Shown here piece after piece: positions 7,832 to 21,281 of a stretch of DNA of 64,000 nt; positions within the stretch are counted from its first letter, which is position 1; each line of letters begins with the position of its first letter. The notes beneath the pieces are model-generated. The model was not told where the DNA came from and ran no database searches. It saw only the letters and a list, made by a program, of their open reading frames with translations. The position numbers and the translations under genes were made by a program. Source of the stretch: Deinococcus sp. QL22 (GTDB taxonomy: Bacteria; Deinococcota; Deinococci; Deinococcales; Deinococcaceae); contig NZ_CP097149.1 in assembly GCF_023370075.1 (NCBI RefSeq), positions 1,656,001-1,720,000 on the forward strand. The letters are read 5' to 3'.

Positions 7832-8260
7832 ATGCCCCTTGGTGACGCTCCCAACTACTCCACGCCGCGCACGCTGGGCCTCGCGTTGGTCAGCATTCTG
7901 GGGTCGCTGGCGCACTTTGGATTGGGGGCACTGGACTACGGCAATGTAGACCGGTATTTGGGGTTGTGGGGCATGTTGCTGGCGGGACTGCTTCTGGTCT
8001 TCGGCGTGCTGAGTCTGATCCGGTACGCCGAGGCGCACGACGCCATGACCGATCCCAGCCCACGCACGCCCATGTATTCCACGCCGCACGAACGCCTCAC
8101 CTTCCTCATCGGTACAGGACTGAATGCGCTGTGTGCGTTAACCGCACTGGCGTGGGCCGCAAGCGGGCAACTGGTGCCGTGGCATCTGGCCGCCGCTGCT
8201 GTGAACCTATGGGCAGTGTGGCTGGCATGGCAGGGAAGGCCAAGAAGGGGAGAGGAATAG
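7832..8260 (+). CDS. small integral membrane protein, unknown function
   Basis: A 142-aa protein with about four hydrophobic segments (LGLALVSILGSLAHFGLGAL, GMLLAGLLLVFGVLSLI, LIGTGLNALCALTALAW, LAAAAVNLWAVWLAW) and a charged RPRRGEE end. It will sit in the cytoplasmic membrane. I do not recognise a family. The ATG at 7832 is chosen because TACACT at 7819-7824 lies seven bases before it, the leaderless pattern; a longer frame to 7739 runs into the dispersed repeat. Confidence 0.65.
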   Translation: MPLGDAPNYSTPRTLGLALVSILGSLAHFGLGALDYGNVDRYLGLWGMLLAGLLLVFGVLSLIRYAEAHDAMTDPSPRTPMYSTPHERLTFLIGTGLNALCALTALAWAASGQLVPWHLAAAAVNLWAVWLAWQGRPRRGEE

Positions 8261-8266
8261 GCCCGC

Positions 8267-8677
8267 TCAGCCTACAGGGTTCAACGCCGGGTGCTTGGCT
8301 TCCGCCTCATGCCGGGTCAATTGAAGCGCCGTCCAGAGATCCAGCATCGTGATCCCTACAACGGCAGCGAGGGCGGCAGCGGCGTTGGCCCGCTTCTTAT
8401 TCTGCGGCCCCAGTGCAAGGGCCAGCGTGGCAATATCCAGCGCGTCACCTGCCACCCGCGCCCAGATCCACTGCGGCGTGGTCGTCTGCGTCAGAATCGC
8501 CCCGCCTGCGGTCAGTTCGCGCACCCCGTATAGGCGCAGCAGAGTCTGATGGCGCTCCAGTCCCAGCAGTTGGCCCAGGGCTGCCGGGGCCACCGCTTCC
8601 AGAGTGCCGAGGCTGATGCTGAACCAGCCCAGAAAGTTGGCGGCGCGGTTGGCGGTGTTCAGGGTGCGTGGATGCAT
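8267..8677 (-). CDS. DUF4267-like small membrane protein
   Basis: 136 aa with several hydrophobic helices. The phrases LGWFSISLGTLEAVAP, LYGVRELTAGGAIL and WARVAGDALDIATL resemble small membrane proteins of the DUF4267 / cyclase-dehydrase-associated kind, whose role is unknown. It converges with the membrane protein ending at 8260, with only six bases between the two stop codons. Confidence 0.6.
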   Translation of the reverse strand: MHPRTLNTANRAANFLGWFSISLGTLEAVAPAALGQLLGLERHQTLLRLYGVRELTAGGAILTQTTTPQWIWARVAGDALDIATLALALGPQNKKRANAAAALAAVVGITMLDLWTALQLTRHEAEAKHPALNPVG

Positions 8678-8837
8678 GCTTCAGGCTGTCGCCCTGGCAT
8701 GAGCCGCAGCCCAGAACCAGATTGGCGTTGGCTCCTGCCGAGTTAGGGAAGGGCTGAACAAGGGTTTAAGCGGGGTGGGAAAGATAAACGGAAGCGGGGC
8801 CATTCTGCGCTGAACGGCCCCACCTTCCTAAATGCCT

Positions 8838-11714
<2,877 letters not shown>

Positions 11715-11731
11715 GGGATGGCTCCTGTTGG

Positions 11732-11849
11732 GGTCTAAAGGTCTAAGGTGCAGATGTTCGGCGTGGCAGGGCGGGCGGGTACAGGCCAAGACTTGGGGCA
11801 AGCCAGCCGCCCCACTGGTCTTTCAAGCTGTTCTTAGACCCTTAGACCG
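11732..11849. repeat. palindrome-ended intergenic repeat, complete copy in the gcv operon
   Basis: It begins with GGTCTAAAGGTCTAAGG (11732-11748) and ends with TTCTTAGACCCTTAGACC, its near-complement. These inverted ends of about 17 bp enclose a GC-rich centre. It lies between gcvH and gcvP on the transcribed strand. It is one of at least seven related sequences in this window. Confidence 0.7.
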
Positions 11850-11853
11850 CCTT

Positions 11854-12216
11854 TTAGTTGTTAGCGGCGGCGTAATCCTCAGCGCTCAGCAGTTCGGCGC
11901 TTTCTTCGGTCACGTCGATCTTGAACAGCCAGCCATCTTCGTAGGGGCTGCTGTTGACCAGTTCAGGGCCGCCGCTGAGGGCGTCGTTGACGGCGGTAAT
12001 GGTTCCGGTGGCGGGCGCGTAGATGTCGGACGCTGTCTTCACGCTCTCCACGACGGCTATGGTTTCGCCTGCGGTCACGATCCGGCCCACTTCGGGGAGT
12101 TCCACGTACACCACGTCGCCCAACTGATCCTGAGCAAAGTCGGAGATGCCCACCGTGCCGTCCTCAGACAGCCACTCGTGCGACGGCGCGTATTTCAGTT
12201 CGTTGGGGGTTTGCAT
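11854..12216 (-). CDS. gcvH: glycine cleavage system H protein
   Basis: 120-aa lipoyl carrier that shuttles the aminomethyl group between GcvP and GcvT. The lipoylated lysine is Lys60 in [14 protein letters not shown]. The length is normal for the family. GGGAGA stands seven bases before the ATG. It lies 75 bp after gcvT and 139 bp before gcvP in the same direction. Confidence 0.97.
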   Translation of the reverse strand: MQTPNELKYAPSHEWLSEDGTVGISDFAQDQLGDVVYVELPEVGRIVTAGETIAVVESVKTASDIYAPATGTITAVNDALSGGPELVNSSPYEDGWLFKIDVTEESAELLSAEDYAAANN

Positions 12217-12291
12217 GGTTTATTCTCCCTAATTCTGTGTGGTGCTGTGTGGGATCGGCTATGGCGACTTGCAGAAATCTTCAGGAGCTGT

Positions 12292-13365
<1,074 letters not shown>

Positions 13366-13368
13366 CCG

Positions 13369-13956
13369 TCAACTGTAGCGAATGGGGGGCGTGGTCGTCC
13401 GGGTGGTACGGACACCCAGTTCAGTTGCCAACCACTGTCCCCGCACGTCATGGGCCTCGGTGGGCAGTGTGGGCACGATCAGGTCTGCCCACACCACGCC
13501 CACCGTCAGGCCCGTAAATCCGGGCAGCAGGCGGTCATAGAAGCCGCCGCCGTAGCCTAGGCGCACGCCCTGTTCATCGAAGGTGAGGGCGGGCAGCAAC
13601 ACGGCGTCCACACTGCCTAGCAACACACGCGGCGCACTTGCAGGCGGCTGAAGCGCCCCAAAGCGGCTGAGTTCGGTGGCCGTCTCCCAGGCATGGAGGG
13701 TCAGATGAGGCTCCGGCTTCCAGCGGGCGCGGGGAGCCAAGAGTTCAAATTGGCCTGCCAGCGCCGACACATCCGGCTCTCCTGGCAAGGCCCGGTAAGC
13801 CAGCACACGCCGCGCTCTGTGCAAATGCAAAAAGGCTGCTAGATGAGCGGTCAGTGCCTGTGATTGATCTGGTAAAGCTGCCCGAACTTCCCGCGCCCAC
13901 GCCCGCCATTCACTTTTGGATGCAGTTGGAATGGGGAGATCTGAACTGGGCGGCAT
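13369..13956 (-). CDS. 5-formyltetrahydrofolate cyclo-ligase
   Basis: 195-aa enzyme that converts 5-formyl-THF to 5,10-methenyl-THF with ATP. The nucleotide/folate motif [14 protein letters not shown] is clear near residue 150, and [11 protein letters not shown] is in the usual position. 5-formyl-THF is a by-product that inhibits folate enzymes including glycine cleavage and SHMT, so leading the gcvT-gcvH-gcvP operon fits its role. The start at 13956 ([18 protein letters not shown]) has CATACT seven bases upstream. A longer frame into the neighbouring lipoprotein gene is not credible. Confidence 0.9.
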   Translation of the reverse strand: MPPSSDLPIPTASKSEWRAWAREVRAALPDQSQALTAHLAAFLHLHRARRVLAYRALPGEPDVSALAGQFELLAPRARWKPEPHLTLHAWETATELSRFGALQPPASAPRVLLGSVDAVLLPALTFDEQGVRLGYGGGFYDRLLPGFTGLTVGVVWADLIVPTLPTEAHDVRGQWLATELGVRTTRTTTPPIRYS

Positions 13957-14035
13957 CCCCAAAAGTATGCAACGTCTACCCAACAAAACAGAGCAAGCCG
14001 GGACTGCTCCCGAACTTGCTCTGATAGGTTCTGGC

Positions 14036-14905
14036 TTACTTGGAGAGCGGGGTTGCGGCGGCGGGCCGGGCCGGAAGGCTGACGGCAAACGTCTTCAGGC
14101 TGCCGTTGATGGTGGCCGTCTGGGTGGTGGCTCCGGTGGTCAGGTTGACGGTATACAGCGTGGCGGTATTGCCAGTGCTGGTGCTGAGGTACGCCTCGTT
14201 CGTGCCCACGATGTCAAATCCGGTTGCGCCGTCACGGGCGTCTATGTTCAGGGGCCCAACCGTATTCAACGTGCTGAATGCTGGCCCCACCGTATGCATG
14301 ACCAGTGAATCCGTACCTGCGTCGATGGAGTACAGGACTGTGGCGGTGTCGGCAGCCGTGAACCCAGCAAACGAGTTGGTGTAGGCGGCGGCGGTCAGCA
14401 TGGGATTGGTTCCGGTTTTGGAATCGGTTGCCGCGTAGACCAATTTGCCGTCCGCAGTAGTTCCAGCGGTGGCGGGGCTTCCCAGCGGCGTAATCCGGAA
14501 GTTGTCGTCGGTGCTGTTGAAGACGCGCAGGCGGCGAGCAACGGGGTTGAAGTCCATCGCGGTGGGCGTGCCCAGCGTCGTGCCGACATAATCCTTAGTG
14601 AGTGCGCCGGTGGCCGGGTCAACCTTGTACAGCGTGCCGTTGCTCGACAGGCCATACAGGGCGCTGTCTACGTTCCAGAAGTCCAAGTCCACCAGGGTTT
14701 CGCCCGCGCCCAGACCTGTGAAAGCGCGGGTGCTGTAGCTTGCGCCCGCGTTGCCCAGGCCAAAGCTGGCGAGTTGCCCGGTGGCGTCGATCCCGTAGGC
14801 CATGCGCCCGGTGGGGGCTTCGGGAACAGCAGTGAAGTTGCAAGAGGCAAGGGCAACAGTAGAAACAGCGGCGAGCAGGGCGAAGCGGGTCAGTGTTTTG
14901 TTCAT
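14036..14905 (-). CDS. DUF4394 lipoprotein
   Basis: 289-aa secreted protein with a type II signal peptide; the lipobox is LASC with the cysteine near residue 22. The mature part is a DUF4394 beta-propeller-like repeat domain, with recurring phrases such as [41 protein letters not shown] and [15 protein letters not shown]. Such proteins are found on the surface of Deinococcus and other bacteria; their role is unknown. The ATG at 14905 has GGAGG in its leader. It stands 80 bp upstream of the folate cyclo-ligase, but that gene carries its own -10 element. Confidence 0.82.
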   Translation of the reverse strand: MNKTLTRFALLAAVSTVALASCNFTAVPEAPTGRMAYGIDATGQLASFGLGNAGASYSTRAFTGLGAGETLVDLDFWNVDSALYGLSSNGTLYKVDPATGALTKDYVGTTLGTPTAMDFNPVARRLRVFNSTDDNFRITPLGSPATAGTTADGKLVYAATDSKTGTNPMLTAAAYTNSFAGFTAADTATVLYSIDAGTDSLVMHTVGPAFSTLNTVGPLNIDARDGATGFDIVGTNEAYLSTSTGNTATLYTVNLTTGATTQTATINGSLKTFAVSLPARPAAATPLSK

Positions 14906-15060
14906 GGGTGGAACCTCCGGGTGGGGCTTTAGATAGGTATAAGCGAAAGCCGCCCATTTGGATCACAGGGCGGCTTTGGGCGGTACTTTAGGTGTCTCTC
15001 ATGCCTGGAGTTGTGATAAGGATTCCGGGAGATGAACGGACAGGCGGTGCGGTTCTGACC

Positions 15061-15150
15061 GTACGGGAATCATACGGAATCCGTACTTTCTCGTACTCGC
15101 TCCGCTCGAATTGGATCCCGTAGTTTTGGGATTCAATCGGAGTCCGTATG
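15061..15150. repeat. inverted repeat in the DUF4394/hisIE gap
   Basis: CATACGGAATCCG at 15071-15083 is nearly the complement of CGGAGTCCGTATG at 15138-15150, with a GTACGGGA flank and an inner GGATCCCG/GGGATTC pair. The arms differ by one base. It may be a repeat element of the genome; no second copy is in this window. The rest of the 14906-15164 gap shows nothing else. Confidence 0.45.
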
Positions 15151-15164
15151 AAGAATGCTCAGAT

Positions 15165-15851
15165 TCAGCCGATCTCTTTTGGCCCCTTCAGGCCCGTTTT
15201 GCCCTCGCGGGTTCGCAGCACGGCGGCCACATCGGCAGGCGCGACGCCCACTTCGGCCATCGCAAACAGCGTATGAAAGAGCAAATCTGCGACTTCGGTG
15301 GCAAGCTCGGCGCGGTCTCCATTTTTGGCGGCCAGCAGCACTTCGCCGCTTTCCTCACTGATTTTCTTCAGCACCCGGTCTAGGCCTCCGGCGTGCAGGC
15401 GGGCCACATAACTGGTTTCGGGCAGCGTGGCGAGGCGCTCGGTGATGGTGGCGTACACGCGTTCCAGCGTGCCGTCCAGTCCGTTCTCTGTGGCGGCGTG
15501 ATGGGCTGCCGCTTCCGGTTCACCCTCCAACAAGGAGCGGTAAAAACAGCTGTATTCCCCGGTATGACAGGCCCCCCCGGTCTGTTCCACGCGGTACAGC
15601 ACGCTGTCTCCATCGCAGTCCATGCGCACATCCACAATGCGCTGGGTGTGGCCGCTGGTGACCCCCTTGATCCACTGCGCTCCCCGCGAGCGGCTGAAAT
15701 AGGTGGCCTCGCAGGTGGCGAGTGTGCGTTCTACGGCGGCGCGGTCTGCGTAGGCCTGCATCAGCACTGCGCCTGTGCGGGCGTCTTGCGTCACCACGGG
15801 AATCAGTCCATCGGCGCCAAAGTTAAGGTCGGAAAGAGAAGCGGGACTCAT
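15165..15851 (-). CDS. hisI: bifunctional phosphoribosyl-AMP cyclohydrolase / phosphoribosyl-ATP pyrophosphatase
   Basis: 228-aa HisIE fusion catalysing the second and third steps of histidine synthesis. The HisI domain (residues 1-110) has the zinc motifs [12 protein letters not shown] and [16 protein letters not shown]. The HisE domain (about 125-215) has [18 protein letters not shown] and EVADLLFH, the MazG-like metal site. The ATG overlaps the hisF stop codon by ATGA, so the two are translationally coupled. Confidence 0.95.
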   Translation of the reverse strand: MSPASLSDLNFGADGLIPVVTQDARTGAVLMQAYADRAAVERTLATCEATYFSRSRGAQWIKGVTSGHTQRIVDVRMDCDGDSVLYRVEQTGGACHTGEYSCFYRSLLEGEPEAAAHHAATENGLDGTLERVYATITERLATLPETSYVARLHAGGLDRVLKKISEESGEVLLAAKNGDRAELATEVADLLFHTLFAMAEVGVAPADVAAVLRTREGKTGLKGPKEIG

Positions 15852-16669
15852 ACCGTGTAGCCTCGCACATTGTCAGAATCCGTATCCTGCCAGTCGGGGC
15901 GCACCGCGATTCCTTCGGCCTGTAGGTAGGCCTTGACCTGCGGTACGGTCAGTTCTCCAAAATGAAACACGCTGGCAGCGAGGGCCGCGTCGGCGTTCCC
16001 ACCCTCATCGCCGCCGCGCAGCACGTCGCGGAAGTCGGTCAGTTGCCCGGCCCCGCCCGACGCGATCACGGGCAGGTCTACGGCGCGGGACACGGCGCGG
16101 GTGGCGTCCAGCGCAAATCCGGCGCGGGTACCGTCGGCGTCCATGATGTTCAGACACAGTTCGCCCGCCCCAAGCTGTTGCCCGCGCACTGCCCACTCGA
16201 TCAGATCCAGCCCGGTATCCACGCGCCCGCCGCCCACATGCACCGTCCAACCCTGCCCATTGGCGCGGCGTTTGGCGTCTATGCTCAGCATCACGCACTG
16301 CGCCCCATGGTGGTCGCTGGCCTCCCGGATCAACTCTGGGCGCTTCACGGCCCCACTGTTGACACTGATTTTGTCTGCGCCCGCCATCAGCAGTTGCCGG
16401 AAATCCGACAGGTGGTTCACGCCGCCGCCCACCGTCAGGGGCATCATCACCTGTTCGGCCACCTGCGCGGCCACGTCCAGCATCAGGCTGCGGCCCTCGT
16501 GCGTGGCGGTGATGTCGTAAAATACCAGCTCATCGGCCTGCTGCGCCTCGTAGGCCTGCGCCAACAGCAGGGGATCTCCGGCGTCTCGGTGGTTTTCAAA
16601 AAACCGGACGTTCTTGACCACACGCCCGTTCTGGACGTCGAGGCAGGGAATGATGCGCTTAGTCAACAC
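15848..16669 (-). CDS. hisF: imidazole glycerol phosphate synthase cyclase subunit
   Basis: 273-aa TIM-barrel subunit that, with HisH, makes imidazole glycerol phosphate and AICAR. The N-terminal [16 protein letters not shown] contains catalytic Asp11. The phosphate-binding motifs VGGGV and IASGGAG and the second catalytic Asp (IMDADGT) are present. The GTG at 16669 is chosen because the protein begins just before KRIIPCLD and TACACT (16676-16681 on the plus strand as complement) lies six bases upstream. The other his genes are not in the window. Confidence 0.95.
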   Translation of the reverse strand: MLTKRIIPCLDVQNGRVVKNVRFFENHRDAGDPLLLAQAYEAQQADELVFYDITATHEGRSLMLDVAAQVAEQVMMPLTVGGGVNHLSDFRQLLMAGADKISVNSGAVKRPELIREASDHHGAQCVMLSIDAKRRANGQGWTVHVGGGRVDTGLDLIEWAVRGQQLGAGELCLNIMDADGTRAGFALDATRAVSRAVDLPVIASGGAGQLTDFRDVLRGGDEGGNADAALAASVFHFGELTVPQVKAYLQAEGIAVRPDWQDTDSDNVRGYTV

Positions 16670-16854
16670 GTCCCCAGTGTAGGGCGGCGACCAGAACCAG
16701 AGGCCGCACCCACCCACACCTGGCCTGCGCTCCACTGGTGACCCCCAGTCATTTCTTGATCAGGTTCATATTGCACCCTTGGTGTAGGTAAAGAAGAATT
16801 TAGAAATCAAATCATATTTTGTGTTTTGAGCACATAAATCTGATCAAACCTTGA

Positions 16855-16860
16855 TATAAT
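16855..16860 (+). promoter_or_regulatory. candidate -10 box before the orphan receiver gene
   Basis: A perfect TATAAT occurs in a short AT-rich stretch (about 16790-16870) unusual for this GC-rich DNA, 67 bp before the receiver start. A -35 box at normal spacing is not clear: TTGAGC lies too far upstream. AGGGAGAG just before GTG 16927 serves as the ribosome site, so this gene has a real leader. Confidence 0.5.
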
Positions 16861-16926
16861 CTTCATAGTCTAGGGATAGACTGCAGTTCAAGACGCATTT
16901 TCACGAAAAGGGGGAAGGGAGAGACT

Positions 16927-17364
16927 GTGGAGCAACGCCGAATTCTGCTGGTGGACGATAACCCCAACGATGTGGAGTTGGCACTGACGGTGTTGCGTGA
17001 AAGCGGCGAGCATCAGCAGGTGTTCCACAACGTAACCGTGGCGAGCAGCGGGGCCGAGGCCATTGCCCTGCTGAACGCCAGTGGGACGTCCAATCTTCTC
17101 CCCGACGTGATTTTGCTGGATCTGAAAATGCCGCAGATGGACGGCTTGGCTGTGCTGGACGCCATTCGCGCCACCGTCCGCACCCGTGATATTCCAGTGG
17201 TGATGCTGACCACCAGTGGTGAACCCCGCGACATCAGCGATTCTTATGCACACGGGGCCAGCGCCTACGTCATCAAGCCGCTGGATTTCACTCAGTTTCG
17301 GGAGGCCATGACCACCATTACGGCCTTTTGGACGCAACTGAACCGCCGCCCGAATCTGCGCTAG
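16927..17364 (+). CDS. single-domain response regulator (Rcp1-like)
   Basis: 145-aa stand-alone receiver. Acidic residues are Asp10/Asp11 (LVDDNPND), the phospho-acceptor is Asp65 (ILLDLKMPQMDG), with Thr95 (MLTTSGEP) and Lys117 (VIKPLDF). The overall layout (DDNPND, LKMPxMDG, long C-terminal helix) is that of Rcp1-type regulators of phytochrome-like kinases. No kinase lies next to it. GTG start with a strong SD (GGGAGAG). Confidence 0.85.
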   Translation: MEQRRILLVDDNPNDVELALTVLRESGEHQQVFHNVTVASSGAEAIALLNASGTSNLLPDVILLDLKMPQMDGLAVLDAIRATVRTRDIPVVMLTTSGEPRDISDSYAHGASAYVIKPLDFTQFREAMTTITAFWTQLNRRPNLR

Positions 17365-17436
17365 AAGCTGGCATTCAGGGGCCCAATTGCGTCTCTGACA
17401 CCCTCCCCAGCGTCTCCTTCACGTAGCATGCAGGGC

Positions 17437-17982
17437 GTGAACGTGGCGCGGTGGGGATTATCGGTGATTGCAGGGCTTTCGGCGGCGCTGATTGCGTTCG
17501 GCGTTATCTATGTGCAGGGCGACCTCGGCGGCGTGATGCGGTTCCTGCGGGCGCGGGGCGACCTGCGCGACATCATTGCCAGCGGTGCGGGCGCGGCAGA
17601 AGTGGCGGCGGCCAAAGCACAGGCGTTGGCAGTGGCCCAGAGTTTTGCCGTGCCAGACGTGGCCGTGCGCCTCGTGCCGCTGGAACTGCTGATCGGGCTG
17701 ATGGTGGGCGCGTTCGTCTGGTGGCTGTTTGGCCGCCGCGTGGGGCGTGCGCTGGGTGGAAACGAGCGCCCAGACGTGCAGGAGCGCATGGTGTACCGCC
17801 TGGCACACCGCAAAGGCGGACGCTTTACGCTGGCCGATCTGAGTGCCAGCAGCCCGCTGACGCCCGCGCAGGCCCAGGCCGTGACCCGGCACATGGTACA
17901 AACTGGCCGCCTGCTGAACGATGGCGACGGCATATACCGCCTGATCCAGCAGCATCAAGCTCAAAATCGGCGGTCCTTATGA
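17437..17982 (+). CDS. membrane protein with cytoplasmic winged-helix-like tail
   Basis: About 180 aa. A hydrophobic N-terminal helix (WGLSVIAGLSAALIAFGVIYV) and a second one (LELLIGLMVGAFVWWLFG) flank an Ala-rich region. The C-terminal 60 residues (MVYRLAHRKGGRFTLADLSASSPLTPAQAQAVTRHMVQTGRL) resemble a small helix-turn-helix. The family was not recognised. The start is uncertain: ATG 17428 is possible, but TAGCAT seven bases before GTG 17437 fits the leaderless pattern better. Its stop overlaps the next ATG. Confidence 0.6.
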   Translation: MNVARWGLSVIAGLSAALIAFGVIYVQGDLGGVMRFLRARGDLRDIIASGAGAAEVAAAKAQALAVAQSFAVPDVAVRLVPLELLIGLMVGAFVWWLFGRRVGRALGGNERPDVQERMVYRLAHRKGGRFTLADLSASSPLTPAQAQAVTRHMVQTGRLLNDGDGIYRLIQQHQAQNRRSL

Positions 17983-18395
17983 CTGTGGTCTTCTCAGCAG
18001 ATGCTCTGGCTACGTTGCTGGACGAGGCCAACCAACATCCTTGGGAGAGTGTTCGCTCGGCGTTGGCGGGGGCCGAGGGACAACCTCATCCCCGGATTGC
18101 GGCGCTGGCCTCGCACCTGACGGCCACCAAACGGGCGTACTGGACGCTGATTTCTGGTGTCGCCAGTGCTGGGAGCAATACTGTGCCGCCCCCACCCGGC
18201 GACGCGGGCCTGACCCGCCTGATGGCATGGGAAGTGGCCGCCGCCCGCGCCCTGCCCGAATCGGCGCTGAGCCTGCTGGTCACGCATTCCGGCACGCCGC
18301 TCACCGTATCCGAACTGCTGCGCCTGAACGCCCGCCACACCGCCTGGCACGCCGGACAGATTGCCGCGTTGGCTCGCCGCGAACGCTCCGCTTAA
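17979..18395 (+). CDS. DinB/YfiT-like four-helix protein
   Basis: 138-aa protein that fits the DinB superfamily. It is a helical bundle with a C-terminal HTAWHAGQIAAL, where the His residues usually complete a metal site with a His in the second helix (SHLTATKRAYWTLISG). DinB proteins include thiol-dependent transferases, and Deinococcus has many of unknown function. The ATG overlaps the stop of the membrane protein gene by ATGA, indicating an operon. Confidence 0.65.
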   Translation: MTVVFSADALATLLDEANQHPWESVRSALAGAEGQPHPRIAALASHLTATKRAYWTLISGVASAGSNTVPPPPGDAGLTRLMAWEVAAARALPESALSLLVTHSGTPLTVSELLRLNARHTAWHAGQIAALARRERSA

Positions 18396-18411
18396 TTCAG
18401 GTTCTTGCCTG

Positions 18412-18720
18412 ATGCCCACCGAGCGCCCCTTTCTGCACGACCCTGATCCGGGTGGCACGACGCCGCTGGGGGCCGTGCCGCCCGCGCTGTTCGATCTGGC
18501 GGTCAACCGCGCCGACGCTGCTTTGCGCGGGCTGCGCCCCAAGCATCCAGAAACGGTGCTGGCCGCGTGGCACGCCCGTACCCGCTTTGCCCGCCGCGTG
18601 CCACTGGCCGCAGTGCTGGCAGCGTTGGCTCAAAAGCCGTCCGAACCGTCAGTATCGGGCTGGCACTGGGCCGGGGGAGCGGCGGGGGGATGGGTCGCGG
18701 GGCGTGCGCCGTTTCCGTAA
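18412..18720 (+). CDS. hypothetical protein
   Basis: About 102 aa, rich in Ala, Pro and Arg (VPPALFDLAVNRADAALRGLRPKHPETVLAAWHARTRFARRV), with a Gly/Ala/Trp-rich end. It follows the DinB gene by 16 bp on the same strand. No family is recognised, and neither an SD nor a good TANNNT is seen. Codon choice looks coding over its length. Confidence 0.45.
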   Translation: MPTERPFLHDPDPGGTTPLGAVPPALFDLAVNRADAALRGLRPKHPETVLAAWHARTRFARRVPLAAVLAALAQKPSEPSVSGWHWAGGAAGGWVAGRAPFP

Positions 18721-18874
18721 GTGGTTTGGCTTCCAAGTCCGGTTAAAGTCGCGTGTAGACCCCCAGTCTGCTTCACAGCCAGCCCCTTAAAGGGGAGCGA
18801 AAGTGCTTTTGTCCTCCCCTCTACGGGGGGCGTTGCACAGCAACGGGGGTTCACCTTCCGCCTTCACGCACTTT

Positions 18875-19513
18875 TTACCCCAACACCCCCGCCGCCACCC
18901 GCACCGCCCGCGTCAGTTCTTCCTGCGGCAAATAGGGAAGCGGCGGGCGGTCCGGAGCCACTGCCAGCGCAACTTCGGCATTGGCGGGCAGATGCAAAAA
19001 CCCGGCGGGCACGTGGGCGCGGCCCTGCGTTTGCAGGATGTAAAGCGCGTGGTACATCACGTAATTGCAGACATACAGACCCGCCGTATTGCTGATGTCG
19101 CCCGGAATGCCCGCCGCCCGCCACGCCGCCAGCATGGCCCGCATCGGCAGCGTGCCCAGCAGCGCCGGGGGGCCAGCCACTTCGGCAGGCTGATCGCGGT
19201 AGGTTTGCCCCGCGTTGTCTGGAATCTGAAAATCCATGACATTCAGGGCCACCCGCTCCAGCGTCACCTGTGGCCTGCCTGCCGCGAGACCCGTCAGCAG
19301 CACGGCGTCTGGCCGCAGTTCGCCCAGCAAGGGCAGCAATCGGGCGCGGGCGGGGTGAGGTTCGACGGGCAGGAGAACCGAATGAATACGGAGGTTACCC
19401 GGCAAGATCAGACCGTCCAGAGCTTCGGCAGCGGCGGCACTGGGGTTGCTGGGGTGCGTATGAAACGGCTCGAAGCCCGTCAGCAGGAGAGTACGGCCAG
19501 CGCGGAAAGTCAT
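18875..19513 (-). CDS. pcp: pyroglutamyl-peptidase I
   Basis: 212-aa cysteine peptidase that removes N-terminal pyroglutamate. The catalytic triad is visible: Glu86 (VTLERVALN), Cys149 (GLYVCNYVMY) and His174 (AGFLHLP). The N-terminal LLTGFEPFHTHPSNPS is the family signature. TATCTT six bases before the ATG suggests a leaderless start. It is divergent from mutM. Confidence 0.92.
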   Translation of the reverse strand: MTFRAGRTLLLTGFEPFHTHPSNPSAAAAEALDGLILPGNLRIHSVLLPVEPHPARARLLPLLGELRPDAVLLTGLAAGRPQVTLERVALNVMDFQIPDNAGQTYRDQPAEVAGPPALLGTLPMRAMLAAWRAAGIPGDISNTAGLYVCNYVMYHALYILQTQGRAHVPAGFLHLPANAEVALAVAPDRPPLPYLPQEELTRAVRVAAGVLG

Positions 19514-19669
19514 GGGTGCAAGATACGGAATGCAGGCTCATGTCGGGGTCAAAATCTCCCGATGTGTGGTGGCTCTGGGCCGTGAACTGTGAACCGTGAA
19601 GACCCACAGTCTTTGCAAATGATGTTCCAGCACGCACTGCCCCGGCCCGCCGCGTCCTATGCTCGCCCC

Positions 19670-20511
<842 letters not shown>

Positions 20512-20515
<4 letters not shown>

Positions 20516-21171
20516 CCAAGCTCCCCGAACATGATTTGACGGCGCTGCGCCTGAGCTATACCCGTGCCGAACTGCGCCGTGCCGACCTGAACGCTGACCC
20601 GTTGGCCCAGTTTCAGGGCTGGCTGGACGAAGCGATTGCTGACGGCCTGCGCGAACCGTATGCCCTGAGCCTCGCTACCGCCGACAGCGCGGGCCGTCCC
20701 TCGGTGCGAACGGTGCTGCTGCGTGGGGCCGATGCACGCGGCCTGACCTTCTACACCAATTACGATTCCCATAAGGGGCACGACTTGGCAGCCAATCCGC
20801 AGGCAGAACTGCTGTTTCACTGGGCCGATCACGAGCGGCAGGTGCGGGCGTATGGCCCGGTGGTGCGTGTAAGCGACGAGGAAAGCACCGCCTATTTTCA
20901 TGCCCGCCCCCGTGAGAGCCAGTTGGCCGCCCATGCCAGCGACCCGCAGAGTGCGCCTACTCCTAACCGTACGGCGTTGGAGCAAAAGCTGGCCGATCTG
21001 GAGGCCCGTTTTCCCGAAGCTCTGCCCGTGCCCAAACCCGAATTCTGGGGCGGATTCCGCGTATCGGTGCAGGAATGGGAATTCTGGCAGGGCCGGCCCA
21101 ACCGCATGCATGACCGCTTCCGGTACGCACAGCAGAGGGGCGGCTGGAACATAGAGCGGCTGATGCCCTGA
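20512..21171 (+). CDS. pdxH: pyridoxamine 5'-phosphate oxidase
   Basis: 219-aa FMN enzyme that makes pyridoxal 5'-phosphate. The FMN motif [26 protein letters not shown] and the C-terminal [10 protein letters not shown] with WNIERLMP are conserved; the typical RLAP end is RLMP here. The ATG at 20512 overlaps the mutM stop codon. A longer reading from 20467 lies within mutM and is not needed. Confidence 0.93.
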
Positions 21172-21281
21172 GTTTTTCCTGATGTGCCGAGTGGCCTGCC
21201 CCCAGCGTATAAAGGTCAACGGGGAAGCTGCCGAGAAATTAGCCTGAGCAGAGTGCGGGCAGCCGCGTCTAAACTGCGGGC

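Noticed and set aside
13957..14035. Glycine riboswitch before the gcv operon
   Set aside because: The first gene appears leaderless, and the 80-bp gap shows no tandem aptamer-like structure.
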